A stretch of 64,000 nucleotides of DNA from an uncultured Campylobacter sp. (GCA_934718785.1 CAKVAF010000001.1:124001-188000), one strand, 5' to 3'; positions 1-10,917 are shown, counted from the stretch's first letter. Numbers and translations are program-made. The notes: a model not told the origin generated them from the letters alone.

Positions 1-432
1 CTCGCGCCCACAAAGTGCGTCTATGCTTTTAAGTCCGTTATGACCGCCATTTCCCCCGCCTTTTTTAAACTTAAGCGCGCCTAAGTTTAAATCAATATCA
101 TCGTGTAAGACTATAAGACGCGTTGGCTTATAAAAATCACTCACCGCCTTAATACTTTCGCCGGATAAATTCATAAAAGTGTGAGGCTTTAGAAAAAGCA
201 AAGACCCACTTTTAAAAAGCTCGCCTTTAAATTTAGCGTTTGAAATGGCACTTAGCGGGGGAAATTCTGCTTTAAATTTTGAGTTTATTTTTAAAAGTTC
301 TTTGTTTAACTCAGTGAAATTTGAGGGATTTTTAAGATAAGAAAGAAGTTCATCAAGGAGCATAAAACCCGCGTTGTGGCGGGTTTTATCAAATTTTTCG
401 CCGACATTGCCAAGGGCTGCGATGAGTATCAT
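1..432 (-). CDS. pth: Peptidyl-tRNA hydrolase, 3' end cut by window
   Basis: Pth releases stalled peptidyl-tRNA by hydrolysing the ester bond, recycling tRNA in the cytoplasm. The minus-strand frame begins [14 protein letters not shown], followed by the family signature [14 protein letters not shown] (the His of RHN is the catalytic base in the family), then [12 protein letters not shown] and [17 protein letters not shown], then GGHNGLKSI. It runs off the left edge, so about 144 residues are visible. The ATG at 432-430 overlaps the TGA of rplY (431-429) as ATGA, so translation is probably coupled to rplY. Confidence 0.93.
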   Translation of the reverse strand, partial: MILIAALGNVGEKFDKTRHNAGFMLLDELLSYLKNPSNFTELNKELLKINSKFKAEFPPLSAISNAKFKGELFKSGSLLFLKPHTFMNLSGESIKAVSDFYKPTRLIVLHDDIDLNLGALKFKKGGGNGGHNGLKSIDALCGRE

Positions 433-965
433 CTAGCTTTTTCAACGCCTACCACAGCTACATTTGAAGCTTCTATAATGCTTACATTCTCAGGCACAGC
501 GATATCACGTACTAAAAGAGCGTCGCCTACATCAAGCTTAGAAACATCAAGTTCGAAGAAATTTGGCAGATTTTCAGCCGCACATTTGACCTTTAATCTT
601 CTTTTTGACTGGATTAAAACACCTTTGTTTTTAAGGCCTATGGCTGTGCCGCTGATTTTAACAGGCACCATATATTTTGACACCACGCCTTTTTGAGCCA
701 CTTTTAAATCCACATGCTTAAGCTCGCTTGTAACAGGGTCTTTTTGATAATCCACAACGACCACGCTATGTGTGTTTGCGCCCACTTTCACATCAAAAAT
801 GAGTGTGCTTTTTTTACGCACTTCTTTGATGAAATCATTGAGTTTAAAGGCGGCGTTGATATTTTCAAGCCCCTTACCATAGATGTTTGCAATTAAATAA
901 CCATCTCTTTTCAAAGCCTTAGAGGCTTTGCGACCGATACTCTCTCTAATAATGCCTTCTAACAT
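429..965 (-). CDS. rplY: 50S ribosomal protein L25 (Ctc-type)
   Basis: This 178-residue protein has the long, two-domain L25/TL5 (Ctc) architecture. An N-terminal 5S rRNA-binding beta-barrel (begins [20 protein letters not shown]) is followed by a C-terminal domain with the typical [16 protein letters not shown] stretch. It binds 5S rRNA in the central protuberance of the large subunit. It sits directly upstream of pth with a 4-base overlap, the usual pairing. About 260 bases without a gene lie upstream; they hold a hairpin element at 1085-1198. Confidence 0.95.
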   Translation of the reverse strand: MLEGIIRESIGRKASKALKRDGYLIANIYGKGLENINAAFKLNDFIKEVRKKSTLIFDVKVGANTHSVVVVDYQKDPVTSELKHVDLKVAQKGVVSKYMVPVKISGTAIGLKNKGVLIQSKRRLKVKCAAENLPNFFELDVSKLDVGDALLVRDIAVPENVSIIEASNVAVVGVEKAR

Positions 966-1084
966 CTTTTGTCCTTTCTGTAAAAATAAGGCTAAATTTT
1001 ATCATTTTAAGCTTAAAATTTCTTTGAATTTGAGCTTAAATTTAGAATTTTTTAAGTGAATTTAATGGAGTTTGAAAAGATTAT

Positions 1085-1198
1085 AAATTTTTAAGCCCAT
1101 TAATCCACAGCGCACTTGCTTATGATAAAAGCTTAAAAACATCACGCATTTTCTTTTCTAGCTACTCAAAGCATTTCTTCTTAAGAGCTTAAAAATTT
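1085..1198 (-). repeat. Long-hairpin dispersed element, copy A
   Basis: The 114 bp are bounded by 12-bp inverted repeats (AAATTTTTAAGC at 1085-1096, GCTTAAAAATTT at 1187-1198). On the minus strand the interior carries ATGCTTT, then CTAGAAAA, then GTTTTTAAG in the same order as copies at 16908-17008 and 43345-43457. The element starts 30 bases after the stop of the carboxynorspermidine dehydrogenase gene. Whether it is a mobile miniature element or a structured RNA end is not known. Confidence 0.6.
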
Positions 1199-1228
1199 AA
1201 TATTTCAAGTTAAATTTAAAAATTTAAA

Positions 1229-2482
1229 TCAGCTCTCATCGCATAAATTTGGCTTCATCTCAATGATTTTGTAAGGCAGGCCTTGAGAATTTAGCTCGTC
1301 CATAAAAGGCTTTGCGTTAAAATCCTCCATATTAAACACACCCTTACCACTCCAAATGCCCTTTGCGACAAGCTTTGCGCCTATCATCGCAGGCACTCCT
1401 GTGGTGTAGCTTACAGCTTGCGCGCCCGTTTCTTTGAAGCATTCTTCGTGATTGCACACATTATAAATATAAACTTGCTTATCCTTGCCATCCTTAGTGC
1501 CGCGAATCACACAGCCTATGTTCGTAAAGCCCTTTGTGCGCTCTCCAAGGCTTGCGGGATCTGGCAAAAGCGTCTTTAAAAACTCGATAGGCACGATTTT
1601 TTGCCCTTGATGAAGCACGGGCTTAATTCCAAGCATACCGACATTTTCAAGGCAGCGCATATGCGTGAGATAGTTTTGCGAAAAGGTCATAAAAAAGCGA
1701 ATGCGCTTAAGAGTTTTGATATTTTTCACAAGGCTTTCAAGCTCCTCGTGATAGAGTAAATAGCTATCTTTTACGCCCACTTCAGGATAATCCCAAGCCA
1801 TTTTTATCTCAAGCGGCTTTGTTTCTATCCACTCGCCCTTTTGCCAAAAACGTCCCTTAGCAGAAACTTCGCGCAAATTAATTTCAGGATTGAAATTTGT
1901 TGCAAAAGGCAGGCCGTGATCCCCTGCATTACAATCAAGTATATCGATAAAATGAATTTCATCAAATAAATTTTGCGCCGCATAAGCACAAAAAACATTC
2001 GTTACACCCGGATCAAAGCCACTTCCTAAAAGCGCCATAGTCCCCGCCTTTTTAAAGGCTTCATCACGTGCCCACTGCTCTTTATACTCAAATTTAGCCT
2101 CATCAGGATGCTCATAATTTGCAGTGTCTATATAAGGAATTTTAGCCTGCACACACGCATCCATAAGGCTTAGATCTTGATAAGGCAGGGCGACATTGAG
2201 CAAAAGATTCGCCCCTGTTTTTTGAATCAAGCTTACAACAGCGTCCTTATCATCAGCGTTTATCTGGGCTGTTTGAATTTCTACGCCTAAACGCTCTTTT
2301 ATAAATTTAGCTATTTTATCGCATTTGCTTTTCGTGCGGCTTGCTAGCGTGATTTTTGTAAAAACGGCGTCTTTTTCACTGATTTTTCCTTGTTTTTCAA
2401 AATACGTCTTGCTATTCATACAAGCTTTCACAGTGGCAACCTGAGAAACCCCGCCCGCACCGATAATTAAAAGATGGCTCAT
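1229..2482 (-). CDS. Carboxynorspermidine dehydrogenase (saccharopine dehydrogenase family)
   Basis: This 417-residue protein has an N-terminal Rossmann signature LLIIGAGGVSQVA (residues 5-17). The body is typical of the saccharopine dehydrogenase-like enzymes that reductively join a diamine to aspartate semialdehyde. In Campylobacter this family makes carboxyspermidine as part of the alternative spermidine route, with a partner decarboxylase encoded elsewhere. Length and the motifs GSGFDPGVTNVF and SYTTGVPAMIGAKL fit that family. It is a lone minus-strand gene next to the divergent type III R-M locus. The specific substrate is inferred from family knowledge. Confidence 0.85.
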   Translation of the reverse strand: MSHLLIIGAGGVSQVATVKACMNSKTYFEKQGKISEKDAVFTKITLASRTKSKCDKIAKFIKERLGVEIQTAQINADDKDAVVSLIQKTGANLLLNVALPYQDLSLMDACVQAKIPYIDTANYEHPDEAKFEYKEQWARDEAFKKAGTMALLGSGFDPGVTNVFCAYAAQNLFDEIHFIDILDCNAGDHGLPFATNFNPEINLREVSAKGRFWQKGEWIETKPLEIKMAWDYPEVGVKDSYLLYHEELESLVKNIKTLKRIRFFMTFSQNYLTHMRCLENVGMLGIKPVLHQGQKIVPIEFLKTLLPDPASLGERTKGFTNIGCVIRGTKDGKDKQVYIYNVCNHEECFKETGAQAVSYTTGVPAMIGAKLVAKGIWSGKGVFNMEDFNAKPFMDELNSQGLPYKIIEMKPNLCDES

Positions 2483-2602
2483 TTTCTATCCTTGAACTTA
2501 ATTAAGAGTGCAAATTCTAACAAAATTTAGTTTAAAAAAGCACTAAAATCTAAGAAAATTTAAAGATTTTAAAAAGCTTAATGAGCTATAATTTTAAATT
2601 TA

Positions 2603-2607
2603 AGGAG
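2603..2607 (+). promoter_or_regulatory. Ribosome binding site with ATA in start position (mod)
   Basis: An AGGAG at 2603-2607 lies 5 bases before ATA at 2613. The frame opened by that ATA runs without a stop into the methyltransferase frame and reads (I/M)KNKLLKDLENVFENLTNLR, which looks like a genuine N-terminus. No ATG, GTG or TTG occurs in this frame until ATG 2712. This suggests an ATG-to-ATA start mutation. Confidence 0.6.
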
Positions 2608-2612
2608 AAAAT

Positions 2613-4744
2613 ATAAAAAATAAATTATTAAAAGATTTAGAAAATGTTTTTGAAAATCTCACAAATTTAAGAAATTTAGCTTTAAACTTAGATGAAAATC
2701 TGCTTAGTTTTATGCTTGAAAAATCGCAATTTAAAGATGAGTTTAAAAGCCGCTTTTTTGTAAAGCTTAAAAATAGCCTTGTGTTTAAACAGCAAGATTT
2801 TTTATTTTTTTTAAATTTAAGAGCGTTAAATCACTCATTTACCGAGTTTAGCACTAAAATAGGACTAAGCGATAAAGATAGAAATTTCTTTATGCAAAAT
2901 AGCGATGTGGTGCTAAATTTCCCTTTTAAAGACTGCGTTTTAAAAGGCAATAAAGACAAGGATGATAAAGAAAAAAGCAAGGAAATATTTTTTAATGAGA
3001 TTCTAGCAAAAGATGAAATTGACATTTTATTTTCTCCTAAGGTGTTTTATAATTTTGAGTTGATAGAATCTAGTAGCGAAAATAATGCCAGCAAAGAGTA
3101 TAAAATAGCAAATGCTATAAAGCAAGATTCTAATCTTTTAATAAAAGGAAATAATTTAATCGTCCTGCATTCTTTGCTACCCCTTTATGCTAATAAAGTG
3201 AAGCTTATCTACATAGACCCGCCTTATAATACAGGTAATGATAGTTTTAACTACAACGATAAATTCAACCACTCATCGTGGCTTTGCTTTATGAAAAATC
3301 GCCTTGAAATAGCAAGGGAATTTTTAAGAGATGATGGTGTGATTTTCGTGCAATGCGATGATAATGAACAAGCTTATTTAAAAGTGCTATGCGATGAGAT
3401 TTTTGGGAGAGAGAATTTTGTGGGGTGTATTGTGTGGCTTAAAGGTAACGCACAAAATGATGCCGATACCTTGCAAAGAAATCAAGAATATATCCTATGC
3501 TATGCCAAAAATATAGAATCAAAGCCTATTTATAAAATCAAGCAAAAAGTCAAGGTAAAAGCCTTTAAAGATGAAAAAACAGGCAAATTCTACTACGAGG
3601 GAGCAGGGCTTACCACAGGTGGAGCAGGTGGGACACTAAATGCAAGACCAAATTTAGGATTTAGCATTTATTATAATCCACAAACAAAAGATTTTTTTGC
3701 AAAAGATGATTATGATAGAGAATTAGCAAAAATTAGTAATGACGAAAATGAAGTTTATACCAACGATTCCACTTTTTTGGAGAGCGGTTATGAAATAATC
3801 CGCCCTCCAAAAAAGGGTGTTGGACTTGGGTGTTGGATAAATTTAACACTTCTAAAAATGATATTCTTATTCGTAAAAATAATAATGGCTATATTGTTGT
3901 GAAAAAAGAATGGCTAGATTCTAAGCAAGTGAAACAAGATGAGAAAGGCGACTACTATGCTATGGTGGAAAAGGAAAATCCGCCCAAAAGTTTTGCTGAC
4001 TTTGTGGGAAGTGGCGTAGGAAGCAAGGAAAATAAAGTCCTTTTTGGCTCAAAAGTGTTTAACAATCCTAAGCCTGAAGCACTGATGAAATATATTATTG
4101 AGATAAGCACAAAGGGTGCGGTGGAAGTATCTTGTGATGATTTTGTGGGTTGTCAAGCTCGAGGCGAAGGGAGTTTATTAAACATAAATGACCGAGTCGA
4201 GAGCGAAGACTCCCGCAAAAGCACGCAAGAGACAACGCCAGACTTAGTAATGGACTTTTTTGCAGGAAGTGGCACAACTTGCGCCGTAGCACATAAAATG
4301 AAAAGACGCTGGATAGGGATTGAACAAATGGATTATATAGAAACTATCACAAAAGAAAGACTCAAAAAAGTCATAGAAGGGGAGCAAGGGGGGATTAGTA
4401 AAGCGCTAAATTGGCAAGGTGGTGGAAATTTTGTTTATGCTGAGCTTATGCCCTTTAATGTCGTGTATAAAGAAAAAATCGCAAATATAGAAAATGAAAG
4501 CGAGCTAGAGTCTATCTATAAAGACTTAGAATCTAAAGCCTTTTTGGATTATAGAATCGACTTTAAAGACTTTTTAGAAAAAGCACAAAGCAAGGAATTT
4601 AAGGATTTAAGCTTAGAAAATAAAAAGAAACTTTTGTTTTTAATGCTAGATACTAATATGGACTATGTGCCTTTGGGTGATATAAATGATAGTGCTTATG
4701 ATATAAAATCTAGTATAAAAGAATTTAATAAAATTTTTTTATAA
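2613..4744 (+). pseudogene. Type III restriction-modification methyltransferase Mod, frameshifted
   Basis: This is a beta-class N6-adenine methyltransferase, the site-recognition and modification subunit of a type III R-M enzyme. The order is catalytic motif IV (IDPPYNTGND, about nt 3211-3240) then AdoMet-binding motif I (FFAGSGTTCAVAH, about nt 4255-4293), as expected for Mod. The gene is damaged. The first part reads to a stop at 3902, and the C-terminal part continues in another frame from about 3810. Adding one base to the A6 tract at 3809-3814 restores PPKKGCWTWVLDKFN, the expected family sequence. The apparent start codon is ATA (2613); the first ATG is 2712. A 41-codon in-frame segment (4118-4240) interrupts the stretch before motif I. 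The restored length would be about 710 residues. It probably makes no active enzyme unless the tract varies. Confidence 0.85.
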
Positions 4745-4914
4745 AAAGTAGTATAATACTATACAAAATACTACTATAAAGCTAAGCAAAAATGCGGAAA
4801 AATTCTTAACTAAACACAGCAATATCACGATGAGCTTATGGAGGACAAAATCTTAATCTATGCTTATGATATTGTTAGCAGAGGCGACATTTATAAATAG
4901 CTTTTATAAAAAGG
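4745..4914 (+). other. Mod-res gap with possible gene remnants
   Basis: The 170 bases between mod and res are not plain spacer. A palindromic AGTATAATACT at 4750-4760 contains a possible TATAAT. Beyond it, one frame reads TIKLSKNAEKFLTKHSN and another, ending in TAG at about 4900, reads DELMEDKILIYAYDIVSRG. Neither has a proper start. The first vaguely resembles RelE/ParE-type toxin N-termini. I read the segment as a decayed small gene, with low certainty. Confidence 0.3.
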
Positions 4915-4920
4915 ATGAAA

Positions 4921-7539
4921 ATGAGTGAAAAGATAGAAATTTTACAAGATAAAGTTTTAAATGAATATGGTAAAAAGCCATTTAGAGAGCTTGAAATACC
5001 GCCACATATCACGCAGAATTTAAGCAAAGATTTAAGAGAATATCAAATAGAGGCTTTAAAATATTATTTAGCAAATGATGAAACTTTTAAGAAAAATCAT
5101 TTAATGTTTAATATGGCTACAGGCTCTGGCAAGACGCTTATAATGGCTGCTTTAATGCTTGATTGCTTTAAAAAAGGCTTTAGCAATTTTATCTTTTTTG
5201 TGGATAAAACACAGATTGTAGAAAAAACTAAGGCAAATTTTAGCGACAAAAAGTCTAACAAATATCTTTTTGCACAAAATATCAATATAGAGGGTCAAAA
5301 TGTAGAAATCAATACTATAAATAATTTAAATTCTAGCAAAAAAGGCTTTATAAATATTTATTTTACCACGGTTCAAAGTCTTTATAGCCTTTTAACAAAT
5401 GAAAGGGAAAATGCGCTAACTTTACAAGATTTAAAAAATATTAAGCTTGTATTTTTAGCCGATGAAGCCCATCATTTAAACACTGAAACAAAGAAAGGTA
5501 AAAAAGAAGATGAGATAAAAGAGGGCTGGCAGGGCGTGATAAATGAAGCCTTTAATAGCCATAAAGAAAATTTAATGTTTGAATTTAGTGCGACCATTCC
5601 AAAATTTGAAAATGTGCTTGAAAAATACAAAGATAAAATCATTTATGAATATGATTTGGCTAAATTTTGTAAAGAGGGCTTTTCTAAACGCATATTTTTA
5701 ATGAAATATGAAAGCAGGGATATAAAAGAGCGCTTTTTAGGTGGAATTTTAATGAGTGTGTTTAGAGAATTAATCGCTTTTAAACATAATATTTCTTTAA
5801 AGCCTGTGATTTTGTTTAAAAGCCAGAGCATTCAAAAATCAAAGGACAATCACGCTCTTTTTTTAGAATTTATTCAAAGCCTTTATTTTAAGGATATAGA
5901 GACTTTTTATGCAAATTTAGATTCTAAAGACACACTTTTAAAAAGCTCTTTGAAATTTTTTGAAAATCATTTTAGAGAAGATATTTTTAATAAATTAAGC
6001 ATTCATATAAAAGCGAGTTTTAAAGAAAACTTTATCATCAATACCAACGATGATAAAGAGCTAGAAAATAATCAAATTTTGCTCAATAACTTAGAATATA
6101 AGGATAATTTAGTGCGCGTCATTTTTGCTGTGGATAAACTCAATGAGGGCTGGGATGTGCTAAATTTATTTGATATAGTGCGCCTTGATGATAGCAAGGC
6201 TAAAGGTGCAAGCACGAAAGAAGCACAGTTAATAGGGCGCGGGGCAAGGTATTATCCTTTTTTAACGCAAAATTTTAGCGACGAGATGAAGTATAAACGC
6301 AAATTTGATAGCGATTTAGACAATGAATTGAGCAATTTAGAAAGGCTTAATTATCACACAGTAAATGATGTAGAGTTTATAAAACAGCTTGATAAAACTA
6401 TGGAAAAACAAGGCTTATTTATAGAGCTTGAAAAGAAAAAAATCACTCTAAAGCCTAATGAGAAAATTTTAGAAAAAATTAAAAATGAAGAAATTTATTA
6501 TGTTAAAAATGATAGATTTAGAAAAAAAGGTTTATTTAAATCCTATGATAAAGCTAAAATTCAAACACAACTCAGGACTTTGAAAGTGCCACTTTTTTCA
6601 AATGAGATAAACGAAGAAGAAAAATTTAAAGATTTGCAAAATGAGAATAAATTTTTACAAGATGATTTTACCTTGCTAAAAAATTTAAATGAAAATATCG
6701 ATGAAAAATATTTTTTAAAGGCTATGAATAAGCTTGGGATGAGTTTTGATTTTTTACAAAAACAATTTAATTTTACAAGCAAAAGCGAATTTATTAAACA
6801 ATATTTAGGACAAATAAATATACTTTTTCATAAAAAACAAAAATTTAATAGTGCGAAAGTTTGCTTAAATTTATCCCTTTTTATCTTAGAAAATTTTAAG
6901 AATTTGAGCCAAAAAATCAGCCAAGAATATGAGATAAAGCCTTTTCGAATTTATCCATTTAAGATGGGCGAAAGAGAAATTCTTACTCAAAAAGAAAATG
7001 AAAAAATTCTAGAGGTTAAAAAATATGAATGGCTTTATTATCACGATAAAATGCTTAAAGATAGTAATTTAGAAGTATCATTTTTAGAATTCATTGAAGG
7101 ACAAAAAGAAAGGCTTAATCAATCTTTTGAAAAATGGTTTGTTTTAAGAAATGAAAGTTTTAATGAGTTTAAAATTTATGATAACCGTTTAGACGGTGAA
7201 ATACCACTACCCACTTATGCTATGGGCTTTGAGCCTGATTTTATTTTATTTGCTAAAAGGCGAGAAGATGAGAGCTTTTTTGGCATTGAATGCTTTATAG
7301 AAGCAAAGGGTGAGCATTTAGCAGGCTCAGTTAGTAGCGTGGGTGCTGATAGCTGGAAAGAAGAGCTTTTAAAAGAGATTGATAATAAGAAGTTTAAAGA
7401 GTATTTTACTGATAAAAAAGCAAGTACAAGCAAGGATTTAAACAAGCCTTTTATCCTTAAAACTTTACCCTTTTTTAAAGGCTTGAATGATGAAAAATTT
7501 GAAGAAGCCTTTTTGGCATTTTTAAAAGATGAGTTATAA
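4921..7539 (+). CDS. Type III restriction enzyme, Res (helicase-nuclease) subunit
   Basis: The 872-residue protein is the ATP-dependent translocase and nuclease subunit that needs Mod for site recognition. A Walker A MATGSGKT lies near residue 70, the helicase box DEAH near 183, and a motif VI-type IGRGARYYPF follows. A C-terminal PD...EAK nuclease core (FEPDFILF ... FIEAKGE) sits at about residues 770-797. ATG 4921 is preferred over ATG 4915 because AAGGA at 4911-4915 is spaced 5 bases from it. The frame is intact although the upstream mod is broken. Without a functional Mod it is expected to be inactive rather than toxic. Confidence 0.9.
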   Translation: MSEKIEILQDKVLNEYGKKPFRELEIPPHITQNLSKDLREYQIEALKYYLANDETFKKNHLMFNMATGSGKTLIMAALMLDCFKKGFSNFIFFVDKTQIVEKTKANFSDKKSNKYLFAQNINIEGQNVEINTINNLNSSKKGFINIYFTTVQSLYSLLTNERENALTLQDLKNIKLVFLADEAHHLNTETKKGKKEDEIKEGWQGVINEAFNSHKENLMFEFSATIPKFENVLEKYKDKIIYEYDLAKFCKEGFSKRIFLMKYESRDIKERFLGGILMSVFRELIAFKHNISLKPVILFKSQSIQKSKDNHALFLEFIQSLYFKDIETFYANLDSKDTLLKSSLKFFENHFREDIFNKLSIHIKASFKENFIINTNDDKELENNQILLNNLEYKDNLVRVIFAVDKLNEGWDVLNLFDIVRLDDSKAKGASTKEAQLIGRGARYYPFLTQNFSDEMKYKRKFDSDLDNELSNLERLNYHTVNDVEFIKQLDKTMEKQGLFIELEKKKITLKPNEKILEKIKNEEIYYVKNDRFRKKGLFKSYDKAKIQTQLRTLKVPLFSNEINEEEKFKDLQNENKFLQDDFTLLKNLNENIDEKYFLKAMNKLGMSFDFLQKQFNFTSKSEFIKQYLGQINILFHKKQKFNSAKVCLNLSLFILENFKNLSQKISQEYEIKPFRIYPFKMGEREILTQKENEKILEVKKYEWLYYHDKMLKDSNLEVSFLEFIEGQKERLNQSFEKWFVLRNESFNEFKIYDNRLDGEIPLPTYAMGFEPDFILFAKRREDESFFGIECFIEAKGEHLAGSVSSVGADSWKEELLKEIDNKKFKEYFTDKKASTSKDLNKPFILKTLPFFKGLNDEKFEEAFLAFLKDEL

Positions 7540-7610
7540 AATATTTTAAATTCTTTTTCAAATTTCAATGAATTAAATCTTAATTCAATTTCTTTAAATT
7601 TTACTTTTGT

Positions 7611-7616
7611 TATAAT
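7611..7616 (+). promoter_or_regulatory. Candidate -10 box of carB
   Basis: TATAAT preceded by a T-rich tract (Campylobacter sigma-70 promoters often lack a -35 box) lies 25 bases before the carB start. A small dyad GAATTAA/TTAATTC sits about 25 bases upstream of it. Confidence 0.6.
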
Positions 7617-7641
7617 AAGGGCTAAATTTCAAGGAAAAACT

Positions 7642-10600
7642 ATGCCAAAAAGAACGGATATTAAAAACATTTTGCTTATAGGAAGTGGTCCTATTGTGAT
7701 AGGACAAGCTTGTGAGTTTGATTACAGCGGCACTCAGGCAGCTAAAACGCTTAAAGAATTAGGCTATAAAGTCGTTTTAATTAACTCAAATCCAGCCACG
7801 ATAATGACAGATCCTGAATTTGCCGATGCAACTTATATCGAGCCTATCACTAAAGAAAGCATTTTAAAAATCATTAAAAAAGAAAAAATTGACGCCATTT
7901 TACCGACTATGGGCGGGCAAGTGGCTTTAAATGTCGCTATGCAAGCCTATGAAAGCGGCGAGCTTGAAAATGTGAAATTTCTAGGTGCAAGACCTGAAGC
8001 CATTAAAAAAGGCGAAGACAGGCAGGCTTTTAAAGAAAGTATGAAAAAAATCGGTATGGATTTGCCAAAGTCTATGTATGCTTATGATTATGAGGAGGCT
8101 TTAAAAGCCGTTGATGAAATCGGCTTTCCTTTGATGATACGCGCTTCTTATACACTTGGGGGTGCGGGTAGTGGGGTTGTTTATAATTTAGATGAGTTTA
8201 AAGAGCTTGCTACTGCTGCTTTAGCGCTTTCTCCTATACACGAAATTTTGATTGAGGAGAGTTTGCTAGGCTGGAAAGAGTATGAAATGGAGGTCATTCG
8301 CGATAAATTTGATAATTGTATCATCGTTTGTTCTATTGAAAATATCGATCCTATGGGCATTCATACAGGAGATAGCATTACAGTAGCTCCTGCTTTAACG
8401 CTTACGGACAAAGAATATCAAGTTATGCGTAATGCTTCCTTTGCCATTTTGCGTGAAATTGGCGTGGATACAGGCGGTTCAAATGTGCAATTTGCGATAA
8501 ATCCAAGTAACGGGCGTATGATAGTTATAGAAATGAATCCTCGCGTAAGCCGCAGCTCAGCCCTAGCTAGCAAGGCTACAGGCTATCCTATAGCTAAGGT
8601 TGCCACGCTTCTTGCTGTTGGCTTTAGCCTTGATGAGATTACAAACGACATTACAGGCACACCTGCTAGCTTTGAGCCTAGCATTGATTATATCGTTACG
8701 AAATTACCGCGCTTTACCTTTGAGAAATTTCCCTCAGCAAATGCTATTTTAGGCACAGCGATGAAGAGCGTGGGCGAAGTGATGGCTATGGGTGCTACTT
8801 TTAAAGAAAGCATACAAAAGGCACTTTGTAGCTTAGAGCGCGATTTATCAGGCTTTAACGAGCTAAAAGGATTAAGCTTAAATGAGCTTTCTTTAAATAT
8901 AAGAAATGCCAATGAAAAACGCCTTTTATATATAGCCCAGGCTTTAAGGCAAGGGCAAAGCGTGGCTGAAATTCACGCTCTTTGTAAAATCGATATGTGG
9001 TTTTTAGAGCAAATCAAAGAAATTGTCGAGTTTGAAAAGCAAATCGATATGGACATTTTAAACGACAAAGAGCTTTTAAGAAAGGCTAAATCTATGGGCT
9101 TTAGCGATAAAATGATAGCTTATTTGATTAATGCTAAGGACAATTTAGAGCTCAGTCAAAATGATATTTATTATGCTAGAAGCCGCCTTAAAATCACTGC
9201 AAGTTTTAATGAAGTAGATACTTGCGCAGGCGAGTTTGAAGCGCTTACGCCTTATCTTTACTCAAGCACAAATTTAAAAGAAATCACGCTAAAAAATCAA
9301 AAAACGAGCGATAAAAAAGAGCTGAAAAAAGAAAAAAAAGTGATGATTATAGGTGGCGGACCTAATCGCATAGGTCAGGGTATAGAATTTGACTATGCTT
9401 GCGTGCATGCTAGCTTTGCACTTAAGGATTTAGGTATTAAAACGATAATGTACAACTGCAATCCTGAAACCGTTTCAACAGACTATGATACAAGCGACAT
9501 TTTATATTTTGAGCCTATTGATTTTGAGCATTTAAGAGGAGTTTTAGAGCGTGAAAAGCCCGATGGCGTCATCGTTCATTTTGGCGGACAAACGCCTTTA
9601 AAATTTGCTAAAAGGCTAAGTGCTTTTGGAGCTAAGATTATAGGCACGAGCGCACGCGTGATTGATTTGGCTGAAGATAGAGAAAAATTTGCTAAATTCA
9701 TTAAAGATTTAGGCATAAGCCAGCCTAAAAACGCAACCGCTAAAAGCGTGAAAGAAGCAGTGCTAAGGGCAAATGAAATAGGCTATCCTGTTTTAATGCG
9801 TCCTAGTTATGTGCTTGGCGGGCGCGCAATGCGCGTGGTGTATGATGAGAGTGAGCTTAGAGCCTATATGCAAGAAGCTGTTGATGTGAGCGAAAAAGCC
9901 CCTGTTTTAATCGATCAGTTTTTAGACAATGCCACTGAACTTGATGTCGATGCCATAAGCGATGCAAAAGATGTCTATGTAGCAGGCATTATGGAGCATA
10001 TAGAAGAAGCAGGCATTCATAGTGGCGATAGTGCTTGTAGCTTGCCGCCTGTAAATATCGATGAAAAAATGCAAGAAAAAATCGCTCAAAAAACAAAAGA
10101 AATCGCGCTAAATTTAGGCGTTATGGGGCTTTTAAATATACAATTTGCCCTTTTAAATGATGATCTTTTTATGATAGAGGTAAATCCTCGCGCTTCTCGC
10201 ACCGTGCCTTTTGTAAGCAAGGCAACAGGAGTGCCACTCGCAAAGGTGGCAACTAGGGTTATGTGGCAAGGAGATTTAAAAGAAGCCTTGAAATTTTATG
10301 ATCAATTTAAACGCGTAGATTTTAAGAAAATGCGTCCTAAAATGCCAAATTTTGTAAGCGTAAAAGAAGCGGTCTTTCCTTTTGCAAAACTTAGCGGAAG
10401 CGATTTAGAGCTGGGTCCTGAAATGCGTTCAACTGGCGAAGTAATGGGCATTAGCAAGGATTTTGCAAATTCTTATGCTAAGTCTCAAGTGGCTGCTTTT
10501 AATGATTTGCCAGAAAGTGGCGTGATTTTCATCTCTTTAAAAGAAAGGGATAAAAAATTTGCTAAAAAAATCGCCGCAGAGTATTCTAAACTAGGCTTTA

Positions 10601-10917
10601 AACTAATGGCAACAAGTGGCACTTGTAAAGAAATCGAGCAAGCGGGCTTTGAGTGTGAGTTTGTTTATAAAATTTCAGAAGGGCGTCCAAATGTGGAGGA
10701 TAAGCTTAAAAATGGCGAGATTAATTTAGTCATCAACACAAGCGATGAAAAAAGCGTCAAAGAAGATACTAAAAAAATAAGAGCTAATATCATACGCTTT
10801 AAAACGCCTTATTTTACAAATCTTCGTGCTGCTTTAGCTGGCGCAAAGAGCATAAAAGCCATACAAAATAAGAGCTATTTAGAGGTGAAAAGCTTACAGG
10901 AATGGCTAAAGGGATGA
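7642..10917 (+). CDS. carB: Carbamoyl-phosphate synthase large subunit
   Basis: This is the ammonia/ATP-dependent synthetase subunit that makes carbamoyl phosphate for pyrimidine and arginine synthesis, working with CarA. At 1091 residues it is the usual length. The internal duplication is obvious: [17 protein letters not shown] near the N-terminus and [17 protein letters not shown] near residue 570. Each is followed by an ATP-grasp module with EVNPR/EMNPR metal-binding motifs. A C-terminal MGS-like regulatory domain carries [13 protein letters not shown]. Its stop overlaps the start of an inserted methyltransferase gene. Confidence 0.98.
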   Translation: MPKRTDIKNILLIGSGPIVIGQACEFDYSGTQAAKTLKELGYKVVLINSNPATIMTDPEFADATYIEPITKESILKIIKKEKIDAILPTMGGQVALNVAMQAYESGELENVKFLGARPEAIKKGEDRQAFKESMKKIGMDLPKSMYAYDYEEALKAVDEIGFPLMIRASYTLGGAGSGVVYNLDEFKELATAALALSPIHEILIEESLLGWKEYEMEVIRDKFDNCIIVCSIENIDPMGIHTGDSITVAPALTLTDKEYQVMRNASFAILREIGVDTGGSNVQFAINPSNGRMIVIEMNPRVSRSSALASKATGYPIAKVATLLAVGFSLDEITNDITGTPASFEPSIDYIVTKLPRFTFEKFPSANAILGTAMKSVGEVMAMGATFKESIQKALCSLERDLSGFNELKGLSLNELSLNIRNANEKRLLYIAQALRQGQSVAEIHALCKIDMWFLEQIKEIVEFEKQIDMDILNDKELLRKAKSMGFSDKMIAYLINAKDNLELSQNDIYYARSRLKITASFNEVDTCAGEFEALTPYLYSSTNLKEITLKNQKTSDKKELKKEKKVMIIGGGPNRIGQGIEFDYACVHASFALKDLGIKTIMYNCNPETVSTDYDTSDILYFEPIDFEHLRGVLEREKPDGVIVHFGGQTPLKFAKRLSAFGAKIIGTSARVIDLAEDREKFAKFIKDLGISQPKNATAKSVKEAVLRANEIGYPVLMRPSYVLGGRAMRVVYDESELRAYMQEAVDVSEKAPVLIDQFLDNATELDVDAISDAKDVYVAGIMEHIEEAGIHSGDSACSLPPVNIDEKMQEKIAQKTKEIALNLGVMGLLNIQFALLNDDLFMIEVNPRASRTVPFVSKATGVPLAKVATRVMWQGDLKEALKFYDQFKRVDFKKMRPKMPNFVSVKEAVFPFAKLSGSDLELGPEMRSTGEVMGISKDFANSYAKSQVAAFNDLPESGVIFISLKERDKKFAKKIAAEYSKLGFKLMATSGTCKEIEQAGFECEFVYKISEGRPNVEDKLKNGEINLVINTSDEKSVKEDTKKIRANIIRFKTPYFTNLRAALAGAKSIKAIQNKSYLEVKSLQEWLKG

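Noticed and set aside
4915..4920. ATG 4915 as the res start
   Set aside because: AAGGA abuts this ATG with no spacing. ATG 4921 has correct 5-base spacing.
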